From positions 152,494 to 216,493 of the forward strand of contig NZ_JADFTZ010000004.1 of assembly GCF_015223105.1 (NCBI RefSeq): 64,000 bases of DNA, in the 5' to 3' direction. Below, piece by piece: positions 26,056 to 34,193 of the stretch. The notes under the pieces are model-generated. The model ran no database searches and was not told the DNA's origin. It saw only the letters and a list, made by a program, of their open reading frames with translations. Position 1 is the first letter of the stretch; every line of letters starts with the position of its first letter. This DNA comes from Flavobacterium proteolyticum (GTDB lineage: Bacteria; Bacteroidota; Bacteroidia; Flavobacteriales; Flavobacteriaceae). The translations under genes were made by a program, and so were the position numbers.

Positions 26056-26204
26056 ATTTTAATGTCTTGTTAATTTTACTCTTTTCAGTTCATTCTTTTA
26101 CACCCCTAATCCCAATAGCTATCGGGACTTCGAGGGGACAATCCAACTAAATAATTTATCATTTGTTCAAGATTTAGTTGAAGTGATCAAAATTTTATGA
26201 ACTA
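26056..26204. other. Short intergenic stretch with a decayed palindrome
   Basis: It includes CCCAATAGCTATCGGGACTT and CGAGGGGAC, a common type of short flavobacterial repeat. No gene was seen. Confidence 0.4.
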
Positions 26205-27464
26205 TTATTTATTCATTATCAATTGTCCATTATTATAAATTCCGATGGCTTTTCCTTTCATTTTTTGTCCTAAGAAAGCCGAATTTTTAGACTTTGATAA
26301 GATATTTTCCTTTCCAAATGTCCAATCATCTGATGTAGTGAAAAGTGACATATCGGCTTTATTTTCGGTTTTTATTGAAGGGTTTTCTATTTTGAAAACC
26401 AGTTTGTTAGTATTTAATTTTTCAACTACAACTTCAAGTGGTAAAATGGTTAGTAAAGCACCAAAAGCACTTTCTAAACCAATGGTTCCGTCTTTAGCCA
26501 AATCAAATTCTAATTTCTTATGTTCGATATCTAACGGATTGTGGTCTGAGGTTATACAATCAATTGTGCCATCTAAAATCGCTTCTACTAATGCTTTTCT
26601 TGTGGCTTCTTCACGCAATGGAGGCAATACTTTGTATCTCGAATCAAATCCCATTAACATTTCGTCGTTTAAAACTAAATTGTGAACGGCAACACTACAA
26701 GTTACTTGTAATCCTTTTGCTTTTGCTTCTTTGATTAATTTGATACTTCCTTGAGTAGAAATCGTTGGAATATGTAATTTTCCGCCCGTATATTCTAATA
26801 AAAATAAGTTACGAGCGACTTGCAATTCTTCGGCTAAAGCAGGGATTCCTTTCATACCTAGTTTTGTACTAATCACCCCTTCATTTGCAATACCAACTCC
26901 TTTTAAGTTACTGTCTTGACAAAAAGCGATTAACATGCCGTCGAAATCTTGTACGTATTGCAAAGCAATTTTTTGAAGATTAGCGTTTTGTAACGCTTTT
27001 TTATAATCGCCGAAAGCAATAGCTCCAGCGTTTTTCATGTCGAATAATTCGGCTAAATCCGTTCCTTCGCTTCCTTTGGTTAAGGCTCCGATGGGATATA
27101 AAGTTGTCGCTTGATTTTTAGCTCTGTCCAATACAAATCGCACTTGCGCTTGATTATCGATTATTGGGTTTGAATTGGGTTGTAAAGCTACAGCAGTAAA
27201 TCCGCTTTTAGCAGCAACTTTTAATCCGTTTTCTATAGTTTCGCGGTCTTCGTACCCTGGTTCTCCGAAGGAAACCGAGCTATCCATCCAGCCTTTAGAA
27301 ACGTGTAAATTCGGAATATTTACTACTTCAAAACCCGAAGTAGCGGTGATTTCTTTTTCTATTTGCGTTATCGTTCCGTTTTCAATTTTGATGTCCATCA
27401 CTTGGTTGTGAAACGGACTTGAAGCGTCGATAATTTTGGCTTGTTTTAGAATAACTTGCGTCAT
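26205..27464 (-). CDS. pyrC: Dihydroorotase-like protein missing metal ligands
   Basis: The 419-residue amidohydrolase aligns with class I dihydroorotase (DSSVSFGEPGYEDRETI, VALQPNSNPIID, KVLPPLREE, ITSDHNPLD). The first metal motif, normally H-x-H before L-REPG, is S-V-S here, and the AHVST and PHHL histidines are also changed (IPTISTQGS, VHNL). A fully active zinc site is therefore unlikely; non-catalytic partners of aspartate carbamoyltransferase (PyrC') exist in other bacteria. The start at 27464 is chosen because it begins the domain (MTQVILKQ) and overlaps the upstream stop as ATGA. Earlier starts in the frame lie inside the neighbour. Confidence 0.82.
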   Translation of the reverse strand: MTQVILKQAKIIDASSPFHNQVMDIKIENGTITQIEKEITATSGFEVVNIPNLHVSKGWMDSSVSFGEPGYEDRETIENGLKVAAKSGFTAVALQPNSNPIIDNQAQVRFVLDRAKNQATTLYPIGALTKGSEGTDLAELFDMKNAGAIAFGDYKKALQNANLQKIALQYVQDFDGMLIAFCQDSNLKGVGIANEGVISTKLGMKGIPALAEELQVARNLFLLEYTGGKLHIPTISTQGSIKLIKEAKAKGLQVTCSVAVHNLVLNDEMLMGFDSRYKVLPPLREEATRKALVEAILDGTIDCITSDHNPLDIEHKKLEFDLAKDGTIGLESAFGALLTILPLEVVVEKLNTNKLVFKIENPSIKTENKADMSLFTTSDDWTFGKENILSKSKNSAFLGQKMKGKAIGIYNNGQLIMNK

Positions 27465-29386
27465 TTTACAAATTTTTGGATTAGTAGTTCTGTTATTAAA
27501 AATAGTAGTGTTGCGATAATAAACCATTTCCAAATTTCATTGCTTGTGCGTTCAGAAGCAATGTCGTTTAGAACGGTGGCTATGTTGTTTACTTTAGTGA
27601 AATTTTCAAAATTGGCAGTTGATACTTGCGTTAAATCGCTTTCCGTTCTTGGATAGTTGAAACTGATTTTCTTTAGCGAATTGTTTGCTTTGATGACATC
27701 AAAATTTCCAGCTTCTTCTGGATAATCACCAAATGACAGTTTACATTTGGTATTCAAAATTTGTTGCATTGGAATGAAACTATAACCATCTTTTTGTACC
27801 GAAACCACTTCGTCTTTGGCTAAAGTAGTTTCTAAAATTAGGTTTTCGTTTTCACCAATGGTATAAGCGTTAATTCCCGTTTTACCTTGATTTTGTCCCA
27901 TGTTGTAGAAGGTCGGAACAATTAAAGGTGCATTTTGAAAGTTGCTATTTTGTTTATTAATCGGAGCCGAAAAAGCGTAAAAAGTTCCCAATCGATTGGT
28001 AGTCGAACCCACGAAAACAGAATTGTCTTCGTATTGTAAAATGTTCGTAATTCCTGATAAAGTGAAGCTTTCTTTCACATTTGGATATTGAAAATTGCTC
28101 ACTTTTTTCTCAAAAACCGTTTGGTATAACGGATGATTAAAATTGATTTTTGTGATTTGTTTTCCAGATGTCGAAAGTTGGGAATAACTCAATCCACCAA
28201 AGTTTTTTACGAAAGCATTTAATAGAGATGGCGTGTTTTTTGCATTCGGAATCAAAACAATATTGCCACCTTTTTCGTAGAAGGATTTTAATGTTGTTCC
28301 TAAAGCAACTGGCAAATCTTCTAATTCGTTTAGTACAATCGCATCTTGATTTTCAATTTGATTGTAGTCTAAAGTAGCTAATTCGGTACTTTGAAAATTG
28401 AATTCATCTGCCGTGAAAATGCGACTTAAGAAATTGTTTTTTTCTGAATTTCCGATGGCGATTACATTTGCTTTTTCTGGTTTTGAAATGCTTAAATAGT
28501 AATCGTTGTCGTAGCTTAAACTGTTATCTTCGATACTGATATTTCCGTGGAAGTCGTTTTTTGGAATCGTGATAGCAATTTCTGTCTTTTGATTTTCAAA
28601 TTTAGCAATGGTTTTTGCAATCGCTTTGTTATTGCTGAATACAGAAAGTGGTACTTCATTATCCGTTTCCCCAAAAGCTTGAAGTGTGATTTTCAATTCA
28701 TAAAATTGATCCAAAACTTGAGAAATCTCAACTTTATCAATGCTGATATTGGTTTTGTTTTGCGCTTCGGGTTGGATGAAATATACTACGTTATTTTCTG
28801 CTAAATCTAAAGCTTTTTTGCTTTCGGATTGAATCGCATCGGTAATGATAACGTAATCTTTCTTAGTGTTTTTCTTTTTGGTTTCTACTTGATTGATCAA
28901 ATAATCCAATTGAAACGGCATCGCAGAATACTTCAAATTTTGTAATTCTTTTTGAATGGATTTGATATCCGTATCCCAAAAAACTTCGGAATTCGTAAGT
29001 AATGAGAATTGTTGGTTTTCAGGTAATTCTTCTAATAAATCTTGGATGCTTCGTTTTAGTAATTCGCCTTTTGCACCTTTTGCTTGCATTGAAAACGAGT
29101 TGTCTAATAAAATGATGAGTTCGTTTCCTTTGTTTGTGGTGTCTTTGGCGTCAAAAAAAGGTTGGGCAAAAGCAATAATTATGCAAGCTAACAACAATAG
29201 GCGAGTAGCTAACAGCAACCATTTCTTAATTTTAGAACTTTTTCGGGTTTGAATTTGAAGTTCTTTGAGCAGCTTTACGTTGGTAAAATATTCTTTTTTA
29301 AAACGACGTAATTGAAATAAATGCACCAAAATTGGTATAACCAACAGAAAAAGGAAGTAGAGAATTTCTGGATGTTTGAACTGCAT
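27461..29386 (-). CDS. BatA-domain and von Willebrand A-like membrane protein
   Basis: The 641-residue protein starts with the BatA N-terminal pattern FKHPEILYFLFLLVIPILVHLFQLRRFKK, then a second helix LLLATRLLLLACIIIAFAQPFF. A VWA-like domain follows with an intact MIDAS-type D-x-S-x-S in LLDNSFSMQ. A long periplasmic beta-rich region leads to a last helix near the C terminus. Such proteins are widespread in Bacteroidota; some act in stress tolerance (Bat) but this paralogue has no known role. The end overlaps the pyrC-like start by 4 bases. Confidence 0.85.
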   Translation of the reverse strand: MQFKHPEILYFLFLLVIPILVHLFQLRRFKKEYFTNVKLLKELQIQTRKSSKIKKWLLLATRLLLLACIIIAFAQPFFDAKDTTNKGNELIILLDNSFSMQAKGAKGELLKRSIQDLLEELPENQQFSLLTNSEVFWDTDIKSIQKELQNLKYSAMPFQLDYLINQVETKKKNTKKDYVIITDAIQSESKKALDLAENNVVYFIQPEAQNKTNISIDKVEISQVLDQFYELKITLQAFGETDNEVPLSVFSNNKAIAKTIAKFENQKTEIAITIPKNDFHGNISIEDNSLSYDNDYYLSISKPEKANVIAIGNSEKNNFLSRIFTADEFNFQSTELATLDYNQIENQDAIVLNELEDLPVALGTTLKSFYEKGGNIVLIPNAKNTPSLLNAFVKNFGGLSYSQLSTSGKQITKINFNHPLYQTVFEKKVSNFQYPNVKESFTLSGITNILQYEDNSVFVGSTTNRLGTFYAFSAPINKQNSNFQNAPLIVPTFYNMGQNQGKTGINAYTIGENENLILETTLAKDEVVSVQKDGYSFIPMQQILNTKCKLSFGDYPEEAGNFDVIKANNSLKKISFNYPRTESDLTQVSTANFENFTKVNNIATVLNDIASERTSNEIWKWFIIATLLFLITELLIQKFVK

Positions 29387-29532
29387 TTATAATTAGAATT
29401 TGTCAAAAGTACGAAATTCCATTTAGATTACTATAGATATTTGAGTCATTTTTTTGGAACGCGGATGACACGGATTTTAGAAATTTATGCGGATTTTTTA
29501 CTGTAATAGTTTAAAAAATGTGATTCCACTAT
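29387..29532. other. Intergenic DNA with a decayed GCGGATGACACGGATTT repeat
   Basis: GGAACGCGGATGACACGGA and then ATGCGGATTT are remnants of a repeat often seen in flavobacterial spacers. Similar remnants lie near 48510 and 48680. No gene is visible. Confidence 0.45.
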
Positions 29533-30100
29533 CGTCACTTCGAGTGTTTTTTATAAAATTGCCTGAGCTATTTTATAAAAAATGTATCGAGAACTAATGG
29601 AATGTAATCGTTTCTATAGTTCTCGATACAATTTTCAAAAGTAAAAATTAGCATTTTTCCTTTTGAAAATCACTCGAAGTGACGGTGGAGTTATAGCGTT
29701 TCTACAGTTCTCGATACAATTTTCAAAAGCAAAAATTAGTATTTTTCCTTTTAAAAATCACTCGAAGTGACGTTGGTGTTATATCGTTTCTACAGTTCTC
29801 GATACAATTTTCAAAAGTAAAAATTAGCATTTTTCCTTTTAAAAATCACTCGAAGTGACGGTGTAGCAGTATTTGGTTTTGAAGTTCTTTAAATTGATTA
29901 TCTAAAATTTAGATTAAAAAGTGATTAGAAAATGTAATTCCACCTTCGTCACTTCGAGTGTTTTGTATTTGTAAAGCCAAAGATTTACAAATACAAAATG
30001 TATCGAGAACTGTTGGGATGAAATCGTTTCTATAGTTCTCAATACAATTTTCAAAAGTAAAAATTAGCATTTTTCCTTTTAAAAATTACTCGAAGTGACG
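29533..30100. repeat. Array of palindromic repeat family A, six units
   Basis: Units lie at 29533-29594 (reversed), 29619-29684, 29707-29772, 29795-29860, 29947-30010 (reversed) and 30035-30100. Constant ends are GTTCTCGATACA and CACTCGAAGTGACG. The cores are 36-40 bases and self-complementary, with different arms: TTTTTTATAAAAT type in the first, ATTTTCAAAAG type in the second to fourth and sixth, ATTTTGTATTTGTAAA type in the fifth. Neighbouring starts are 86-88 bases apart except for one larger gap. Spacers share ATCGTTTCTA. The array ends 30 bases from the GIY-YIG stop codon. Confidence 0.88.
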
Positions 30101-30130
30101 TAGTGTTATATCTAGAACTAATGAAAACTA

Positions 30131-30424
30131 TTATTTCTCAAATCTTTTCTTAGCAAGATTTGGAAGTTCATCATAGTTACCATTTACTAAAGCTTCTTTT
30201 TTAGCTCTTGACCATTTTTTGATTTGTTTTTCTTTGTCAATTGCGAATCCGATATTGGTGAATTCTGCATAAAAAACTAATTCGACTGGTCTTCTTGGAG
30301 CGGTGTAACAATCTGGAAAGTATGCAGAATCATGTTGGTACATGCGTTGTTCTAAATTGCTTGTTACTCCTGTGTAGTAAGAATCATCTGCGCATTTTAG
30401 TATGTAGACGTATGAGATTTGCAT
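30131..30424 (-). CDS. Single-domain GIY-YIG nuclease embedded in repeat family A
   Basis: The 97-residue protein has YVYIL (GIY), YYTGVT (YIG), the Arg in QRMYQH and DKEKQIKKWSRAKKEALVNG with the conserved Glu. It is a paralogue of the gene at 16211, sharing the SRxKKEAL helix, but differs in the middle (FPDCYTAPRRPVELVFY). Family A palindromes lie exactly 30 bases beyond its stop and 30 bases upstream of its start. The tight symmetric placement suggests gene and repeats moved or evolved together, which is inference. Confidence 0.87.
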   Translation of the reverse strand: MQISYVYILKCADDSYYTGVTSNLEQRMYQHDSAYFPDCYTAPRRPVELVFYAEFTNIGFAIDKEKQIKKWSRAKKEALVNGNYDELPNLAKKRFEK

Positions 30425-30454
30425 GCGGCAAAAATAGAAAAAAGTTTTACAGTT

Positions 30455-30608
30455 GTTCTCGATACAATTTTAAAAAGTAAAAATTAGCATTTTTCCTTTT
30501 TAAAATTACTCGAAGTGACGGTGGTGTTATATCGTTTCTGTAGTTCTCGATACAATTTTAGATTATAAAATCTTTGGCTTTTATAATCTAAAATCACTCG
30601 AAGTGACG
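30455..30608. repeat. Two further units of palindromic repeat family A
   Basis: Units 30455-30520 and 30543-30608, again 88 bases apart. The first core has arms ATTTTAAAAAG type; the second has perfect 16-base arms ATTTTAGATTATAAAA and its complement around loop TCTTTGGC, the same loop as at 4-155 and 29947 though the arms are unrelated. Confidence 0.88.
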
Positions 30609-30633
30609 GAAGTGGAATTTTGAGTTCTTAAGA

Positions 30634-31980
30634 CTACCTCTTCTTTTTCTTCTCTGCGCGTTTTCTTTCTACTGCTCGGTTTCTGGATTCTGTTTTTCTT
30701 GGAGTACGTTTTCCTGGACCGCCTAGGTTGACTTTTTTGTTTTTGTCTTTCTTTTGATGGAAGGCATCGCCTCCTTCTTTTTTAGGGGGTTTTAGCAAGA
30801 ACTTCATTTTTTTCTTTTCCTTTTCGAAGTCTAAATAGCGTTCTTCTATTTTTAAATCTTCTGGAATTGGAAATTCTTTAATTTCGGTATTCATTAATAA
30901 TTCTACCTCAATTTTTGGTTCTACTTCGCTTGGCGAAATCAAACTTATGGCAACCCCTGTTTTATCAGCACGACCGGTTCTACCGATACGGTGCATGTAT
31001 TTCTCTGGTTCTTCAGTGAATTGTAAGTTGATAACGTGCGTGATATCAGAAATATCTAAACCACGTGCCATGATATCGGTAGTAACCAAACCTTTTAATT
31101 CGCCCGCCTGAAATGCAGCCATCGTATTCAAACGATAATTTTGTGATTTGTTTGAGTGAATGACTCCAAATTGCTCTGGAAATTCGCTTTCTAAGGTTTC
31201 TGAAACCAATTCTACGATACGTTTGTTGTTTACGAAAATCAACACACGATCCATTCCCTCAGTTTCGCGAATTAAGTGTTTTAGTAGATTTAATTTCGTT
31301 AAGAAATTAGGGACTTGATATACAATTTGTTCGATTTGTTCTAATGGAGTTCCGCTTGGTGCCAAGGAAACTTCTTCAGGAAAATCGAAGTATTCATCTA
31401 ACATTTCATCTACTTCTTCGGTCATGGTGGCCGAGAATAAGATGTTTTGTTTTTTGCCACGCATCATGGTTAAAATGGAAGTCAATTGCGCACGGAACCC
31501 TAAGTTTAAGATTTCGTCAAATTCGTCAATGACTAACTTTTGTAAGGCATCAAAACGTAAAACACCGTCAAGCGCTAAATCCATAACACGACCTGGCGTT
31601 CCAACTAAAATATCGACACCTTCAGCTAGTGCTTTTCTTTGTGTATTGATGTTCACACCTCCATAAATACCAAGTGTTCGCACACTCATGTATTTGGTCA
31701 GTTTTTCAACTTCTTCTGCAACTTGTACAACTAATTCACGAGTTGGAACTAAAATAACTACTCTTGGTGATTCGTTATTTTGAAATTTCCATTGTTTAAG
31801 GATAGGTAATAAGTAGGCGAAGGTTTTACCTGTTCCAGTTTGAGCAATTCCCATTACGTCTCTTCCTGATAGAATTACAGCATGCGATTTTTCTTGAATA
31901 GGTGTAGCGTGAACAAAGCCTAGTTCGTCTAATGCTTTTTGTAGTGATTTTGGTAAATCGAATTCTAAGAAAGTTTTCAT
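30634..31980 (-). CDS. DEAD-box ATP-dependent RNA helicase
   Basis: The 448-residue protein has the Q motif (ATPIQEKS), AQTGTGKT, PTRELVVQ, TPGRVMD, motif II as DEFD, SAT, and HRIGRTGRAD. A basic tail (about 390-448, GGDAFHQKKDKNKK then RKTESRNRAVERKRAEKKKKR) probably binds RNA. It belongs with RhlE/CsdA-like enzymes that remodel ribosomal or messenger RNA, often in cold. The exact orthologue cannot be named. Its start lies 150 bases from the divergent barrel-protein gene. Confidence 0.93.
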   Translation of the reverse strand: MKTFLEFDLPKSLQKALDELGFVHATPIQEKSHAVILSGRDVMGIAQTGTGKTFAYLLPILKQWKFQNNESPRVVILVPTRELVVQVAEEVEKLTKYMSVRTLGIYGGVNINTQRKALAEGVDILVGTPGRVMDLALDGVLRFDALQKLVIDEFDEILNLGFRAQLTSILTMMRGKKQNILFSATMTEEVDEMLDEYFDFPEEVSLAPSGTPLEQIEQIVYQVPNFLTKLNLLKHLIRETEGMDRVLIFVNNKRIVELVSETLESEFPEQFGVIHSNKSQNYRLNTMAAFQAGELKGLVTTDIMARGLDISDITHVINLQFTEEPEKYMHRIGRTGRADKTGVAISLISPSEVEPKIEVELLMNTEIKEFPIPEDLKIEERYLDFEKEKKKMKFLLKPPKKEGGDAFHQKKDKNKKVNLGGPGKRTPRKTESRNRAVERKRAEKKKKR

Positions 31981-32131
31981 GGGTATTAAATTTGCTGCAA
32001 AGGTACATAAACTTTTTGGAATGGTATTTGTGTCATGTTGCGAGTGAAAACTAGTTGTATTTGCTTAATTTTATTACTACTTTCGATTTTTAAACAATAA
32101 TTTCGTTGAAGTTTAGTTTTTATTCCTAGCT

Positions 32132-33958
32132 ATGAAATTGAATCTGATTTTATTTTTTTGTATTTGTATTATTTCCTTGAAAGGGAAGGCACAAACTGTT
32201 GAAAAAAAAGCAGATAGTATTTCGATTTATCAGGATATTAATGATTTATCTAAGAAAAGTAAGTTTTCGAGATTTGTTTACAAACTTATCTTTAAAGAGT
32301 CTGCATTAAAAGCGGAGAATTTAGTTCCTTTTAAACCCAAAAAAGCTGAAAAAGCGGTCAAAAAGCATCAAGAAGGGAAAATTATTAGAAATATTACTAT
32401 TGAAACTTTAGATCCATTCGGATATTCGGTTACAAATGAAAAGAAAGTTCCAAAAAGGAAATTAGAGAATTTTGGTAATTCGGTTCATATCAAAACAAAG
32501 GAAATTACGATTCGAAATATCATGCTTTTTAAAAAGTATGATAAATTAGATGCTAAGTTATTGTTAGAATCAGAACGTTTGATAAGAAGTCAACGTTATA
32601 TTCGAGAAGTTAAGATTGTACCTGTTGATATTCCTAAAAACAAAGATTCAATTGATATTAAAATTAGGGTTTTGGATTCGTGGACTTTAATTCCTACGGG
32701 AAGTTTATCTTCTTCTGAAAGTAGTGTCAAGTTAACCGAACGCAATATTTTAGGTTTTGGGCATTTGATAAGTGGTAATGTTAGAAATCGTTTTGACACC
32801 AAAGAGCGTGCGGTTTATGCGCAATATTCCATCAATAATATTAAGAATACCTATTTTCGTTTTGATTTGGATTATGCGAATGAATTCAATAATGATAGTA
32901 AACGAAGTGTTAACATCAATCGACCATTTTATTCTGTAATCACAAAAAATGCTGGAGGTTTTTATTTTGAAAATCGATTACGAACAGAGCAGTTTCCCGT
33001 TTTAGATACGATTTCGTTACAAAAAGTATCTTATGATTTTCAGGAATACTGGTATGGTAGGGCTTTTAAAATCAATTCAAAATCTAATCCTGAGCGCTAT
33101 TTTACTAATCTAGTTTTAGCTTTAACTTACAATCAAAAAGATTATGGGAGGTTACCTGATGCCACTTTAGATCCTTCAAATTATTTTTCAAATGAGAAGA
33201 ATTGGGTTGGAATGATTGGGGTTTCAAGGCAAAAGTTCTATCAAGATACATTCGTTTTCAATTATAATATTACGGAGGATATTCCATACGGAGAAAATAT
33301 AGCATTAATCATAGGGCATCAAGAAAAAAACAGTAATTCTCGAATGTATACAGGTTTGAGTGTTTCTTATGGAAAGAAATGTTCTTTTGGTTATGCCAGC
33401 GGTTTTGCTGAATGGGGCAGTTTTTACGATGCCGGATTAACGGAACAAACTACTTTTAAGATGGGCTTAAATTATTTTAGTCCATTACTTTCTTGGGGGA
33501 AATGGCATTTTAGGCAATTTGTGAAGCCAACATATGTTTGGGGGAACAATCGAGATGAATCGTTTAAGGATCGTTTAAATTTATTGGAAGCAGATGGCTT
33601 ACCAGGATTTAATAATCGTTTTAACGGTACACAAAAATGGACTGTTTCTTTTCAAACACAATCGTATATACCTGGTAGTTGGTATGGTTTCCGATTTAGT
33701 CCGTATTTCAACACGACGCTTGGTTCTTTGGCAAACGATAAAGCTTTGTTTTCGAGTAAAGTATATTCAAAATTTAGTATTGGCGCTTTAATTAATAATG
33801 ACTTTTTAGTGTTTAATAGTTTCCAAATATCCTTCTCTTATTATCCAACCATTCCTTTTGAAGGTGATGGAATCAATAAGTTTAATTCCTTTGAAAATAC
33901 GAATTTATCATTATATGATTTTCAATTGTCGAAACCAGGGTATATTCGATATGAATAG
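32132..33958 (+). CDS. Outer-membrane beta-barrel protein with POTRA-like region
   Basis: The 608-residue protein has a signal peptide ending GKAQ (residue about 21). Residues 90-190 resemble POTRA domains (ITIRNIMLFKKYDKLDAKLLLESERLIRSQ, then YIREVKIVPVD). From about 200 a long run of amphipathic strands forms a barrel, ending GYIRYE. The layout is that of BamA/Omp85-like surface-antigen proteins, without the usual multiple POTRAs. Its role in membrane assembly or as a receptor is not known. It is monocistronic. Confidence 0.75.
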   Translation: MKLNLILFFCICIISLKGKAQTVEKKADSISIYQDINDLSKKSKFSRFVYKLIFKESALKAENLVPFKPKKAEKAVKKHQEGKIIRNITIETLDPFGYSVTNEKKVPKRKLENFGNSVHIKTKEITIRNIMLFKKYDKLDAKLLLESERLIRSQRYIREVKIVPVDIPKNKDSIDIKIRVLDSWTLIPTGSLSSSESSVKLTERNILGFGHLISGNVRNRFDTKERAVYAQYSINNIKNTYFRFDLDYANEFNNDSKRSVNINRPFYSVITKNAGGFYFENRLRTEQFPVLDTISLQKVSYDFQEYWYGRAFKINSKSNPERYFTNLVLALTYNQKDYGRLPDATLDPSNYFSNEKNWVGMIGVSRQKFYQDTFVFNYNITEDIPYGENIALIIGHQEKNSNSRMYTGLSVSYGKKCSFGYASGFAEWGSFYDAGLTEQTTFKMGLNYFSPLLSWGKWHFRQFVKPTYVWGNNRDESFKDRLNLLEADGLPGFNNRFNGTQKWTVSFQTQSYIPGSWYGFRFSPYFNTTLGSLANDKALFSSKVYSKFSIGALINNDFLVFNSFQISFSYYPTIPFEGDGINKFNSFENTNLSLYDFQLSKPGYIRYE

Positions 33959-34193
33959 TTTTTTAGTTTCAGGTTTTTACACAGAGCTACACAGATTTTT
34001 TGAATCACATAGATACAATAGTTTTTGATTGTGTTGATTTTAGGTGTTTCACTTAACATAACTCACAATAGTAGTGTAGTTTTGTTGTGCAGCTAAGTAT
34101 CTCTTTTATGAACTTGATTCAATTTAACGATTTACTTATTTTTCCTTATATGACTTATATGTTTTAATTTTTGTTTTAAGTCTCAAGTTGAAC
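33959..34193. other. Intergenic DNA with remnants of a TACACAGA repeat
   Basis: TTTTTACACAGAGCTACACAG and AATCACATAGATAC are decayed copies of a sequence seen again near 48420 and 48600. No gene or clear terminator was identified between the converging genes. Confidence 0.4.

Noticed and set aside
26245..26685. 146-codon forward frame inside the pyrC-like gene
   Set aside because: It is antisense to a gene with clear family motifs and has no protein signature.
29619..29860. Regular 88-base repeat spacing resembling a CRISPR array
   Set aside because: The repeated part is 66 bases and self-complementary, the 22-base spacers are nearly the same in each copy, and no cas genes are near.
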